A stretch of 64,000 bases of DNA from an uncultured Roseovarius sp. (GTDB taxonomy: Bacteria > Pseudomonadota > Alphaproteobacteria > Rhodobacterales > Rhodobacteraceae), in the NCBI GenBank assembly GCA_947499555.1, contig CANMOU010000001.1:1426001-1490000 (forward strand), read 5' to 3'. Below are positions 46,641-55,953 of this stretch, piece by piece (position 1 is the first letter of the stretch; every line of letters starts with the position of its first letter). Both the position numbers and the translations under genes were made by a program. Below the pieces are notes generated by a model. It was given only the letters and a program-made list of their open reading frames with translations. It was not told where the DNA came from and did no database searches.

Positions 46641-46786
46641 CATTTGGCCAAGTGTCCCCCTAAAACCACGGTGGCTGCGAAATCAAAACCATTGATTCTT
46701 GCAATAAAAAAGGAATTGCCCCAGTGTCAGGCCACACGCGGGCGAAAAGACCCGCTTCCAGAGGCGTGATCGAAAGGGCAGGTCAC

Positions 46787-48187
46787 ATGAAATATCTACG
46801 CTTGTTGAAAGCGGCCCTCCTGGGCTGTTCTGTGGCGTTTGCCATGGTACCGGGAGTTGCCGTTTCCGAAACAGTTGAGGTTGTGCGAAAAGGCACCAAC
46901 CAAAATCTCAAAGTCTCGATGAACCGTGCAGTGGTGATCGAAAGCGAGGTTCCGTTCGCGGAACTCAGCATCGCCAACCCGGCCATCGCCGACTTTTCCA
47001 CATTGTCAGACCGGACAGTTTATCTTCTGGGCAAAACGCCTGGACGGACAACACTGACCCTGCTTGACGCAACAGGACGTCTGATTACCAACGTCGAGGT
47101 TCATGTGAGCCCTGATGTCGCGGAATTCAAAGAGCGTCTCCAGCAAATCTTGCCAGGCGAACGCATTGAAGTGCGCACCGCCAATGATGGCATCGTTCTG
47201 TCAGGTGTTGTTTCCAGCACCACGCGCATGGACCGCGCGTTGGAACTGGCACAACGCTATGCACCTGATCGCGTTTCCAACCTGATGAATGTCGCAGGCT
47301 CGCAGCAGGTCATGCTGAAAGTGCGCTTCGCGGAGATGCAACGTTCGATTTCGAAGGGCCTGAACGGATCGCTCGTCCTGGACAACAGTGACGCTCGTGC
47401 AGAGACCGGATCGTTTCTGGCCGGTGCCACATCGACCAGCTTGGCCGGGAACGCGTTCGAAGTCGCGACTGGCTCGTTGGGCGTTCTCAACTTCGGCTTT
47501 GATCTTGGGTCCGTCGGTTTCGACGTCATCCTCGAAGCACTTGAAAACAAAGGACTTGTCCGCACTCTTGCAGAGCCAAACCTGACCACCTTATCGGGCC
47601 AAGAAGCTTACTTCCTGGCAGGTGGCGAGGTGCCAATTCCGGTTCAGGATGACGATGGTATCGGGATTGAGTTTCGCCCATTTGGTGTCGAGTTGAACTT
47701 CACGCCGCGTGTCGTAGACGAAGGTGTCATCAACCTCGAGCTTGCAACAGCCGTGTCATCGCTTGATCCGGCAAACGGCATCCAGGCCGCGGGCTTCGAC
47801 ATTGATGCCTTCAGCCGCCGCGAAGCAAGTACGACCGTCATCCTGCGCGATGGTGAAAGCTTTGCAATCGCTGGCCTGTTGCAAGATGACTTCAGCGACA
47901 CGAATGCGCAGGTGCCGTGGTTAGGCGACGTCCCCATCTTGGGCGCTCTATTCCGCAGCACCAGTTTTCAGCGTTCGCAATCAGAGCTGGTGATCATCAT
48001 CACGGCGCATCTGGTCTCTCCGACCAAAGGTGATGCGTTCATCTTGCCAACGGATCGCGTCAAGCTTCCGACAGAGAAGGATCTTTTCCTGAACGGTCGC
48101 GTGGCAATCAACCCTGGCGAACGCGCAGCAGCTGGCGAAGTCGCTCAGCAGGACTTTAACGGGTCCTACGGCTACGTGATGGATTAA
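46787..48187 (+). CDS. cpaC: Type II/IV secretin RcpA/CpaC
   Basis: A 466-residue outer-membrane secretin forming the channel for the Flp pilus. The ATG at 46787 follows GAAAGGG; the frame opens at 46724. A signal peptide 'LLKAALLGCSVAFAMVPGVAV' is followed by a BON/STN-like region ('NRAVVIESEVPFAELSIANP') and the secretin domain 'VMLKVRFAEMQRSISKGLN' near 176 with the end 'RSQSELVIIITAHLVSPTK' near 405. The same leader motif GTGATCGAAAGGGCA precedes it as in cpaB. Confidence 0.93.
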   Translation: MKYLRLLKAALLGCSVAFAMVPGVAVSETVEVVRKGTNQNLKVSMNRAVVIESEVPFAELSIANPAIADFSTLSDRTVYLLGKTPGRTTLTLLDATGRLITNVEVHVSPDVAEFKERLQQILPGERIEVRTANDGIVLSGVVSSTTRMDRALELAQRYAPDRVSNLMNVAGSQQVMLKVRFAEMQRSISKGLNGSLVLDNSDARAETGSFLAGATSTSLAGNAFEVATGSLGVLNFGFDLGSVGFDVILEALENKGLVRTLAEPNLTTLSGQEAYFLAGGEVPIPVQDDDGIGIEFRPFGVELNFTPRVVDEGVINLELATAVSSLDPANGIQAAGFDIDAFSRREASTTVILRDGESFAIAGLLQDDFSDTNAQVPWLGDVPILGALFRSTSFQRSQSELVIIITAHLVSPTKGDAFILPTDRVKLPTEKDLFLNGRVAINPGERAAAGEVAQQDFNGSYGYVMD

Positions 48188-48201
48188 GGAAGGGCAGTAC
48201 A

Positions 48202-48864
48202 ATGAAATATCTACTTCTCGCTGCATCGGTACTGGCTCTGACGGCATGTTCCAAACAAGGCCAGGTTTATCGGTCATATTTTGGTGAAGCCGGCAACCTG
48301 ATTGACGGTGGCAACTTTGGCAACCCAACGGCGCACAACGCAGCCGTCAACGAAGGCAATCGTGACTTCGTCATTGACCTGACAAATAAATTTGCCAGCG
48401 ACGTGCCAAGCACGGTGAACTTCGCCTTCGACTCGACGTCACTGGATGCCAACGCTCAACAAGCACTTCGCAAACAGGCCAACTGGATCCGGCAATTCCC
48501 GGAAGTACGCTTCCGCGTTTATGGGCACACCGACCTTGTTGGCTCGCCCGGTTACAACAAAAGCCTTGGCCAGCGTCGTGCAAATACGGTTGTGAACTTC
48601 CTGGTGTCACAGGGTATCAGCCGCAGCCGCCTAGAGGCAGTTGCCTCATTCGGCGAAACCCAGCCACTGGTCGTCACGCAAGGCCGCGAGCGTAAGAACC
48701 GCCGCACCGTGACGGAAGTGTCTGGTTTCGTTGAATCGCATCCGGCGGTCATCGACGGGAAATACGCCCAGGTTATTCAACGCGAATACATCCTGAGCGC
48801 TAAACCTGCGTCGGATTTGATCATCGTAACCGAGGGTGCAGCCCTAACAGGCGAGAGCAACTAA
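48202..48864 (+). CDS. OmpA-family peptidoglycan-binding lipoprotein of the tad locus
   Basis: A 220-residue lipoprotein: 'MKYLLLAASVLALTACSKQ' has a lipobox (LTAC), and residues 71-175 form an OmpA domain with 'VNFAFDSTSLDANAQQALRK', 'VRFRVYGHTDLVGSPGYNKS' and 'GQRRANTVVNFLV', which binds diaminopimelate of peptidoglycan. It takes the place where Caulobacter has CpaD, so it probably anchors the pilus machine to the wall. It starts 14 bp after cpaC, in the same transcript. A terminator follows. Confidence 0.88.
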   Translation: MKYLLLAASVLALTACSKQGQVYRSYFGEAGNLIDGGNFGNPTAHNAAVNEGNRDFVIDLTNKFASDVPSTVNFAFDSTSLDANAQQALRKQANWIRQFPEVRFRVYGHTDLVGSPGYNKSLGQRRANTVVNFLVSQGISRSRLEAVASFGETQPLVVTQGRERKNRRTVTEVSGFVESHPAVIDGKYAQVIQREYILSAKPASDLIIVTEGAALTGESN

Positions 48865-48903
48865 AAGTTAATTCTCCCTGTCCGGCGCAAGCCGGGCCAA
48901 CTG

Positions 48904-48932
48904 AAAACCCGCCGCAAAGGCGGGTTTTTTTT
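48904..48932 (+). terminator. Terminator after the OmpA-type gene
   Basis: A perfect 10-bp stem AAAACCCGCC / GGCGGGTTTT around GCAAA, then T8. It splits the tad locus into a pilin/secretin part and a cpaE-onward part. Confidence 0.9.
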
Positions 48933-49104
48933 GTCGCTTTATACCGCACAATTACGGTTTTTTGGCCCAAATGTCGCCCAGATTATTTGACAGGTTCATG
49001 CTGTCCGGCGTGTGGGATTTCACCAAATCTCCATAAGTCAGAGCAAAAATAACAATGGTTTCGGCGGAACAAGCGCCGCAGCAAAGTTACGGGACCGAAC
49101 TGAG

Positions 49105-50343
49105 ATGAGTAGTGCGCAAACAAAAGCCGAAGCCAGCCCGATCACGGCGTGTACCATTAGCCGGGACGTGCAGGAATTTGATCTTCTGATTGAAGATATG
49201 GAAGCCATTTTGGGTGAGAACTGGGGCGATCTGGGATTTTCCGAGGCGCTCGCGTTTTTCAACCAACCCGATGCAGAGGCGCTCGAATTCGTGGCTCTCG
49301 CCATCGATGAGAGCGATGAAGACGACCTCAGTATCCTGAGCGAAATCATCTCACTCGCAAGCGCGCGTGGAATAAAGGTGATCCTGATTGCCGAAGATGT
49401 CAGCCCCGCGTCGCTTCACCACTTGCTGCGTCAGGGTGCGGATGAATTTGTCCCCTACCCTCTTCCAGAAAACGAACTGGAGGCCGCAATTGAGCGGCTG
49501 CGCCACCGCAAGCAGGTTGCCGCGAACATGGCCAATGCCGTCTTTGCAGGCGACAATACACCGGCAGACGGTGTGGTTCTGGCGACCCAAGCGCTCGCCG
49601 GCGGCGCGGGAGGTACAACGCTTGCCGTCAACCTCGCCTGGGAACTGGTCAACGCGGATAAAGAAAACGAACCTCGCGTGTGCCTGATCGACCTCGGCCT
49701 GCAAACCGGGTCGGTGGCCACCTATCTCGACCTGCCACGCCGGGATGTCGTCTATGAGATGTGGACAGACACCGACAATATGGATGAGGACATCTTTAAG
49801 CAGGCCCTGATTTCTTTCGAAGAGAAGCTTTGGGTGCTGACAGCCCCCGCCGACATTCTGCCGCTCGACATGATCACACCCGGAGACGTGCAAAAGATCA
49901 TCGATTTTGCGCGCGCCAAATTCGACTATGTCATTATCGACATGCCAAGCACGCTTGTGCTGTGGACCGAAACCGTTCTCAACGCGGCGCAAATTTATTT
50001 CACCACACTCGAGCTTGATATGCGCTCAGCACAAAACGCGCTGCGCCTCAAGCGTGCGCTGAAGTCAGAAGAACTGCCGATCGAGAAACTGCGCTTCTGC
50101 CTTAATCGGGCGCCGAAATTCACGGACCTCAGTGGCAAAAGCCGGATCAAGCGCATGGCCGAAGGTCTTGAGATCAGTATCGAGGTGCATCTGCCAGACG
50201 GTGGAAAGCAAGTCATGCAAGCAGGCGATCACGGTCAGCCGTTGGCCATGGCCGCCGCCAAAAATCCACTGCGCAAGGAAATCGCAAAACTCGCGCACTC
50301 CCTGCATGAGATCGGCAAGGTCGATGCCGAGGAAGCTGCGTAA
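49105..50343 (+). CDS. cpaE: Pilus assembly protein CpaE/TadZ
   Basis: A 412-residue protein from the ATG at 49105. The N-terminal 120 residues resemble a receiver domain ('EFDLLIEDMEAILGENWGDL' start, 'SALRQGADEFVPYP'-type end), followed by a ParA/MinD-like ATPase fold with 'VCLIDLGLQTGSVATYLDL' near 195. The P-loop reads 'LAGGAGGTTLAVNLAW' near 163: the MinD-type deviant motif without the conserved Lys residues, as in other CpaE proteins. It localises the pilus machine at a pole. Own promoter after the terminator at 48904. Confidence 0.92.
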   Translation: MSSAQTKAEASPITACTISRDVQEFDLLIEDMEAILGENWGDLGFSEALAFFNQPDAEALEFVALAIDESDEDDLSILSEIISLASARGIKVILIAEDVSPASLHHLLRQGADEFVPYPLPENELEAAIERLRHRKQVAANMANAVFAGDNTPADGVVLATQALAGGAGGTTLAVNLAWELVNADKENEPRVCLIDLGLQTGSVATYLDLPRRDVVYEMWTDTDNMDEDIFKQALISFEEKLWVLTAPADILPLDMITPGDVQKIIDFARAKFDYVIIDMPSTLVLWTETVLNAAQIYFTTLELDMRSAQNALRLKRALKSEELPIEKLRFCLNRAPKFTDLSGKSRIKRMAEGLEISIEVHLPDGGKQVMQAGDHGQPLAMAAAKNPLRKEIAKLAHSLHEIGKVDAEEAA

Positions 50344-50357
50344 AAGGACCCACTTAA

Positions 50358-51806
50358 ATGTTTTCGCGTTACAAGAAACCCGACGATCCTGCCAATGCTC
50401 CTAAAGCGGAGAAGGCGCCTGCTGCCGAGGCGCCGAAAACCGCTCCGGTTGGGGAGGCTCCAAAATCCTCTCTGCGCAAGCCTCTGCCTGCATCCCAGGC
50501 GGAGGTCGCTCCGCAGGACAAGGAACGCAAGCGCAAAGAGCGTCTTGCCGAGATCAAGATTGAGCTTCACCGCTCGCTTCTCGACAACCTGAACCTTGGC
50601 GCTCTCGATGGTGCAAGCGAAGCGGATCTGAGATCTGAGATCAGTTCGATTGCCGGTGAAGCGCTGGAAGAGCGAAACATCGTTCTGAACCGGGAAGACC
50701 GAACGACACTTACGCAGGAACTGTATGACGAAGTGCGGGGGCTTGGCCCCCTTGAGCCGCTTCTGAAGGACGAAACGGTCAACGATATTCTGGTTAACGG
50801 GCCACACCAGGTCTTCGTGGAACGCGCCGGTAAGCTTGAGATCACTGACACAACCTTCAAAGACGAAAAGCACCTGCTGCGCATCATCGACAAGATCGTG
50901 TCAGCCGTGGGTCGGCGGGTTGATGAATCGAACCCATATGTGGACGCCCGTTTGCAGGACGGGTCGCGTTTCAACGCCATGGTGCCACCCATTGCGGTGG
51001 ATGGATCGCTGGTTTCCATTCGTAAGTTCAAAAAAGACAAGCTGGGCATTGACGATCTGGTGAATTTTGGCGCGTTTTCCGAAGAAATGGCCGCCTATCT
51101 ACAGGCCGCCGTCGCAACACGCCTGAACATCATCGTGTCAGGCGGTACCGGTTCCGGTAAAACGACAACGCTGAACGCTCTATCGTCTTTCATCGACAAC
51201 GCCGAACGCATTCTGACCATTGAGGATACGGCGGAACTTCAGCTCCAGCAAACCCATGTTGGTCGGATGGAAAGCCGCCCACCCAACGTGGAAGGCAAGG
51301 GTGAAGTCAGTCCGCGCGACTGTCTTAAGAACGCCCTTCGGATGCGTCCCGACCGCATCATCGTGGGGGAGACGCGTGGCGAGGAAGTGATCGACATGTT
51401 GCAGGCCATGAACACCGGCCACGACGGGTCAATGACCACGATCCACGCCAACAACCCGCGCGACGGGATCAGCCGTCTGGAAAACATGGTCGCCATGGCC
51501 GGGATCGAAATGCCGCTCAAGGCGGTGCGCTCTCAAATCGCTTCGGCTGTGAACCTTCTGGTGCAGGCAAGTCGTCTTCAGGATGGTTCGCGCCGGATGA
51601 CATCCATTACCGAGATCACCGGGATGGAAGGGGATGTTATTTCCATGCAGGAAATCTTCCGCTTCCAGCGCGTTGGCCTCACTGCCGACAACAAAATCAT
51701 GGGTCATTTCACCGGCACCGGTGTGCGGTCCAACTTTTCCGAACGGTTCCGCTTGTGGGGGTACGACCTTCCGCCAAGCATCTATGAACCCATTGCCGCG
51801 GAGTAA
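50358..51806 (+). CDS. cpaF: Flp pilus assembly ATPase CpaF/TadA
   Basis: A 482-residue secretion ATPase that powers pilus extension. An Ala/Pro/Lys-rich head of about 55 residues precedes the core. Walker A is '[20 protein letters not shown]' near residue 260, Walker B '[19 protein letters not shown]' near 326, with the His box '[18 protein letters not shown]' near 355. It starts 15 bp after cpaE, within one transcript. It forms the hexameric cytoplasmic motor together with TadB and TadC. Confidence 0.95.
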   Translation: MFSRYKKPDDPANAPKAEKAPAAEAPKTAPVGEAPKSSLRKPLPASQAEVAPQDKERKRKERLAEIKIELHRSLLDNLNLGALDGASEADLRSEISSIAGEALEERNIVLNREDRTTLTQELYDEVRGLGPLEPLLKDETVNDILVNGPHQVFVERAGKLEITDTTFKDEKHLLRIIDKIVSAVGRRVDESNPYVDARLQDGSRFNAMVPPIAVDGSLVSIRKFKKDKLGIDDLVNFGAFSEEMAAYLQAAVATRLNIIVSGGTGSGKTTTLNALSSFIDNAERILTIEDTAELQLQQTHVGRMESRPPNVEGKGEVSPRDCLKNALRMRPDRIIVGETRGEEVIDMLQAMNTGHDGSMTTIHANNPRDGISRLENMVAMAGIEMPLKAVRSQIASAVNLLVQASRLQDGSRRMTSITEITGMEGDVISMQEIFRFQRVGLTADNKIMGHFTGTGVRSNFSERFRLWGYDLPPSIYEPIAAE

Positions 51807-51811
51807 CGGGC

Positions 51812-52780
51812 ATGTCTATCAGTGCAGAACCAATTATCTATGGTCTAATTTTTGTTGGGGTTCTGGTCCTCGTCGAGGGCCTTTACCTTACGGTCTTTGG
51901 CCGCTCCATCAGCCTAAACAACCGAGTGAACCGTCGCCTGGAGATGCTCGACAAGAGCGGCAACCGCGAAGAGGTCATGGAAAAACTGCGCAAAGAGATG
52001 GAACAACATCTCAAGGCGCGCAAAGTTCCTCTTTACTCCATCCTTTCCAACAAGGCGCAAAAGGCCGCTATCGCCTTTACGCCCAAGCAGTTGGTCATGT
52101 TGATGGTGGGCTTAAGTTTTCTGGCCTTTGTCGGCCTTTCAGTCGGCACGGCAACACCATTCCCGGTGCGGGTGGTGGTCTCGGCGGCCATGGGTGTCGG
52201 CGGCATCTTCACTTGGATCAACATGAAGGCCAACAAGCGCATGTCGCTTTTGGAAGAACAGCTGCCTGACGCAATCGAGCTGATGGTCCGCTCTCTTCGT
52301 GTGGGTCACCCGTTCTCCTCGGCGATTTCAATCGTGGCCGATGAAGTATCTGACCCGCTCGCAACCGAGTTCGGCGTGATCGCAGATGAGGCCGCGTATG
52401 GACGCGACATGGGCGAGGCACTTAAGGATATGGCTGAGCGCATTGATATGCAGGATTTGCGCTTCCTGGCTGTGGCCGTGACCATCCAGCAGCAATCAGG
52501 TGGTAACCTGGCCGAGATTCTCGATGGTCTGGCCAAGGTGATCCGCGCGCGTTTCCGCCTTTTCCGCCGGGTGAAAGCTATTACGGCCGAGGCCAAATGG
52601 TCTGGAAAATTCCTGTCGGGTTTCCCCATCCTGGCTCTTATCGGGATCCAGCTTATCAAGCCGGACTACTACGACGAGGCAATGGAGCACCCTTACTTTA
52701 TTCCAGCCTGTCTGCTTGTTGGTGCTTTCTTGATCGCAAACCTGATCGTGATGCGCGCCCTTGTGAACATCAAAGTCTAA
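51812..52780 (+). CDS. tadB: Pilus assembly protein TadB
   Basis: A 322-residue inner-membrane protein of the T2SF/TadB family. Hydrophobic segments lie near residues 7-27, 95-132 and at the C-terminus ('FIPACLLVGAFLIANLIVM'); the T2SF core has 'LPDAIELMVRSLRVGHPFSS' near 150 and 'VTIQQQSGGNLAEILDGLAK' near 220. It begins 5 bp after the cpaF stop, indicating coupling. With TadC it makes the membrane platform that the ATPase acts on. Confidence 0.94.
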   Translation: MSISAEPIIYGLIFVGVLVLVEGLYLTVFGRSISLNNRVNRRLEMLDKSGNREEVMEKLRKEMEQHLKARKVPLYSILSNKAQKAAIAFTPKQLVMLMVGLSFLAFVGLSVGTATPFPVRVVVSAAMGVGGIFTWINMKANKRMSLLEEQLPDAIELMVRSLRVGHPFSSAISIVADEVSDPLATEFGVIADEAAYGRDMGEALKDMAERIDMQDLRFLAVAVTIQQQSGGNLAEILDGLAKVIRARFRLFRRVKAITAEAKWSGKFLSGFPILALIGIQLIKPDYYDEAMEHPYFIPACLLVGAFLIANLIVMRALVNIKV

Positions 52781-52801
52781 AGGCGAAGGGGAGATACAGT
52801 T

Positions 52802-53788
52802 ATGCGAGCTTTGATGGATCTTATCACAAACGCGCTTGGCCCGTTCGGGCCGCTTATTGCAGTCGGACTTCTGGGCCTCGTTCTGGTCCTGATCGCCATC
52901 ATGATCTTGGTGCGCGATTCTCAGGATCCGCTCGAAAAGATCAAGAAAGCCTCTCGTTCCGGGGTTGAAGTCCAGCCAGAGAAGAAACGTCTGCGGACTG
53001 GTCGCCGCAACGACAAACTCGATAAATATGCCAACTTCCTGGAACCCAAAGACGAGAAGTCTCTGAGCCAAATTCGCCTGACCCTGATGCAGGCGGGCTA
53101 CAGGGATCGCGATGCCGTGCGCTATTTCCACTTCGCACAGTTCGCTTTTGGCATCGGCTTCCTTATTCTTGGCGTTTTGTATTTCGTGGTCTTTGTTGCA
53201 GGCAACGAAGGCACGACAACACAGCAGACCATTCTCTATATTCTTGGCCCAGGCGCCGCTGGCTATCTGTTGCCCAAATACTGGGTGACAAAACGGCTGC
53301 AGCAACGCCAGCAGGAAATCACTGACGGTTTTCCCGACAGCCTTGATATGATGCTGACCTGTGTTGAGGCCGGTCAATCTCTGGACCAATCGATCATTCG
53401 CGTGGCCAATGAGATCCGTGTGTCCTACCCGGCACTCGCTGATGAATACGAAATCGTCGCCCATCAGATCAAAGCCGGTCGAGACAAGCCTTCCGTTCTC
53501 AACGAAATGGCCGAGCGCTGTGGCGTGATGGATATTTCAAGCTTCGTGACCGTGCTTGTGCAATCACAAAGCTTTGGTACCTCGGTCGCCGACGCCTTGC
53601 GCGTCTACGCGGCAGAGATGCGTGACAAACGTGTCATGCGCGCCGAAGAAAAAGCAAACAAGCTGCCAACAAAGATGACATTGGCCACGATGATGCTTAC
53701 AGTGCCTCCATTGCTAATCATTCTGGTTGGCCCTTCGGTACTCGGGATCATGGAACTCTTCTCGATGGGCGTAGGAACCGGCCAATAA
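52802..53788 (+). CDS. tadC: Pilus assembly protein TadC
   Basis: A 328-residue inner-membrane T2SF-domain protein. Membrane segments appear near residues 15-37, 106-128, 135-153 and 300-320. The core contains 'FPDSLDMMLTCVEAGQSLDQ' near 177 and 'VTVLVQSQSFGTSVADALRV' near 248. Partner of TadB; begins 21 bp after it. The C-terminal 'LTVPPLLIILVGPSVLGIME' is the last helix of the usual TadC. Confidence 0.94.
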   Translation: MRALMDLITNALGPFGPLIAVGLLGLVLVLIAIMILVRDSQDPLEKIKKASRSGVEVQPEKKRLRTGRRNDKLDKYANFLEPKDEKSLSQIRLTLMQAGYRDRDAVRYFHFAQFAFGIGFLILGVLYFVVFVAGNEGTTTQQTILYILGPGAAGYLLPKYWVTKRLQQRQQEITDGFPDSLDMMLTCVEAGQSLDQSIIRVANEIRVSYPALADEYEIVAHQIKAGRDKPSVLNEMAERCGVMDISSFVTVLVQSQSFGTSVADALRVYAAEMRDKRVMRAEEKANKLPTKMTLATMMLTVPPLLIILVGPSVLGIMELFSMGVGTGQ

Positions 53789-53802
53789 AAAGATGAGGCT
53801 AA

Positions 53803-54372
53803 ATGGCACGAGCAGGTGCTTGGCTTTTGATTTCTCTTGCTCTGGCTGCCGGGTGCAGCCAGAGCATTTCGCGTGACCAGGACAGCCCCTTCGCACCCGG
53901 TGTGGCGCGTAATGGCGAGGCAATCGATGGTCTTGTCGTGGGCAACCGGCTTTTGGATGCCGGCCAATATGAGCTGGCAATTGACGCCTTCAGCAGAGCC
54001 GCGATTGAACATGGGCATAACGCCGATGTGTTAGCTGGCCTTGGATCGGCCAATCTGGGTTTGGGTCGGCTTACCACGGCCGAAAAACTGCTGCGTGACG
54101 CCTTGGAAATGGACGAAAGAAGCCCCGAGATCTGGAACAACCTCGGCGTTTTGCTGCTTGAAAAAGGTGAAAACGCTGACGCGGTGCAGCATTTTAAGCG
54201 CGCTTTCGCCCTTGATAATGGCGAAAGTGACGCAATTCGCGACAATTTGCGGTTAGCCCTCGAAAAAACAGAAGACAAACCGTATACTGATCTGCAAGAA
54301 AACGAAGAACAAGAATATAAACTGGTGCGTCGCGGAGGCAGTGATTATCTGATCCGCTCGACACCAGAATGA
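53803..54372 (+). CDS. tadD: TPR lipoprotein TadD
   Basis: A 189-residue lipoprotein. The signal 'AGAWLLISLALAAGCSQSIS' has a lipobox ending in Cys 21. Three TPR-like helices follow ('LLDAGQYELAIDAFSRAAIE', 'AGLGSANLGLGRLTTAEKLL', 'IWNNLGVLLLEKGENADAVQ'). Pilotin-like TadD helps place or assemble the secretin. Follows TadC by 14 bp. The Glu-rich tail 'QENEEQEYKLVRRG' is unique to this copy as far as can be seen. Confidence 0.85.
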   Translation: MARAGAWLLISLALAAGCSQSISRDQDSPFAPGVARNGEAIDGLVVGNRLLDAGQYELAIDAFSRAAIEHGHNADVLAGLGSANLGLGRLTTAEKLLRDALEMDERSPEIWNNLGVLLLEKGENADAVQHFKRAFALDNGESDAIRDNLRLALEKTEDKPYTDLQENEEQEYKLVRRGGSDYLIRSTPE

Positions 54373-54399
54373 GGCGAAGGCAGTAAAAGGACGCAAAAC

Positions 54400-55257
54400 A
54401 TGCGCCATCCCATCTTGATCGGCATCTGCGCAGCAGGTGCTTTTACACTTTCCGCGTGTGACCAACAGGCTTCTAACACAGATGTCGAACGCGCACTTTC
54501 TGACATCAATGTGGTGGATGAAAGCAATCTCAACGATGTGATGTTGAACGTGGCCGACCCGAATGAGGGTGTTGCCTATTTCCAGCGCACATTGGCGTCA
54601 AACCCTGACCGGATTGATATTCAACGGGGTCTGGCAACGTCGCTTGTGCGCGCCAAGCGCAACACCGAAGCGGTTGCTGCCTGGAAACGCGTAACCGAAC
54701 ACAAAGAGGCCACCAACGACGACAAGGTGGACTATGCCGATGCCCTCATTCGTAACAACGAATGGGAACGCGCAGACCAAGAGCTCGATTCCGTCCCCCC
54801 GACACATGAAACTTTCAAGCGCTATCGGCTTGAAGCGATGATTGCTGACAGCAACCAGGAATGGAAAAAAGCCGACAGCTTCTACGAAACCGCCGTCGGC
54901 CTGACGACGAAACCCGCCAGCGTGATGAACAACTGGGGGTATTCCAAGCTGACACGTGGCGATTATGCCGGCGCGGAACGGCTCTTTTCCGAAGCCATTC
55001 AGCAAGATAGCTCCATCTTCACCGCCAAGAACAACCTGATCCTCGCGCGTGGTGCACAGAAGAAATATTCTCTTCCGGTGATCCAGACGAGCCAGATTGA
55101 ACGCGCCCAACTTCTCTACACATTGGGTCTGTCGGCCATCAAACAAGGCGACACCAATATTGGTCGCGGTCTGTTGCGCGATGCGATCGACACCCATCCA
55201 CAGCACTTTGAGGCCGCGGTACGCAGCCTGCGTGCCTTGGAAGAAGACGCCAGCTAA
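54400..55257 (+). CDS. Second TPR lipoprotein of the tad locus
   Basis: A 285-residue lipoprotein; 'ILIGICAAGAFTLSACDQQA' has the lipobox LSAC. The rest is a run of TPR-like helices ('LASNPDRIDIQRGLATSLVR', 'ERADQELDSVPPTHETFKR', 'NNWGYSKLTRGDYAGAERLF'), ending with 'FEAAVRSLRALEEDAS'. It resembles a longer TadD paralogue common in Rhodobacteraceae tad loci. Probable scaffold in the periplasm for secretin or pilus assembly. Confidence 0.8.
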   Translation: MRHPILIGICAAGAFTLSACDQQASNTDVERALSDINVVDESNLNDVMLNVADPNEGVAYFQRTLASNPDRIDIQRGLATSLVRAKRNTEAVAAWKRVTEHKEATNDDKVDYADALIRNNEWERADQELDSVPPTHETFKRYRLEAMIADSNQEWKKADSFYETAVGLTTKPASVMNNWGYSKLTRGDYAGAERLFSEAIQQDSSIFTAKNNLILARGAQKKYSLPVIQTSQIERAQLLYTLGLSAIKQGDTNIGRGLLRDAIDTHPQHFEAAVRSLRALEEDAS

Positions 55258-55279
55258 GTCAAAAGACGAGACATAACCG

Positions 55280-55813
55280 ATGCAGATCGACGCGGGTCAG
55301 GCCACTCTTTTCGCGCTTTTTGCCGTGCCGCTCTGCATTTTGACATTCTATGTCGACATGAAGCACAAGCGGATCACCAACCTGACGGTTTGGGCGTTGT
55401 TCCTTGTGTTTGTCGCCATTGGCTTCTTCACGCTGCCTTTTACTGATTTCCTTTGGCGATTTGCGGGTTATGCCTTTGCTTTTGCTTATGGATTTGTTCT
55501 CTGGATGGCGCGCCAGCTAGGAGCCGGCGACGTAAAATTCATGGCTGTGGCGGCGCTCTATATACATCCCGGAGACATTGTAACCGTTCTCTTTATCTTG
55601 GCCGCCGCATGCATCGGCGCAGCACTCGCAATCTTGGGTGTCTACAAATCCCCATTGACCAAACTCGCACCCGACTGGGCGAGTTGGGCAGAGAAAGACC
55701 CCACCAAGACCGACACGGTTGGCAAAGGGAGGAAATTCACCATCCCCTTTGGCACGGCACTTAGCCTTACATTGGCAAGCTACCTTATCATGGGCGCGCT
55801 TTGGGGGCAGTGA
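55280..55813 (+). CDS. cpaA: Prepilin peptidase CpaA (A24 family)
   Basis: A 177-residue polytopic aspartic peptidase that cuts the leaders of the pilins encoded upstream. The first catalytic Asp is in 'FYVDMKHKRITNLTVWAL' near residue 24 and the second in the GxGD box 'RQLGAGDVKFMAVAAL' near 76. About five to six hydrophobic segments. It is the short peptidase form without the N-terminal methylase domain. Spaced 22 bp after the second TPR gene. Confidence 0.93.
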   Translation: MQIDAGQATLFALFAVPLCILTFYVDMKHKRITNLTVWALFLVFVAIGFFTLPFTDFLWRFAGYAFAFAYGFVLWMARQLGAGDVKFMAVAALYIHPGDIVTVLFILAAACIGAALAILGVYKSPLTKLAPDWASWAEKDPTKTDTVGKGRKFTIPFGTALSLTLASYLIMGALWGQ

Positions 55814-55953
55814 CTTGCCCCGTGCCGCTGGCGTCGTGCCCCAGCCCTGCCCGAGCCTGACCATAATTTCTTCAAGTTTGCGTGGCACAGTTTTGCCACA
55901 GCCCACGCCTTGCGCGGGACAAATGTGGTGCAGGTAACAGACAGGCCAGATTG

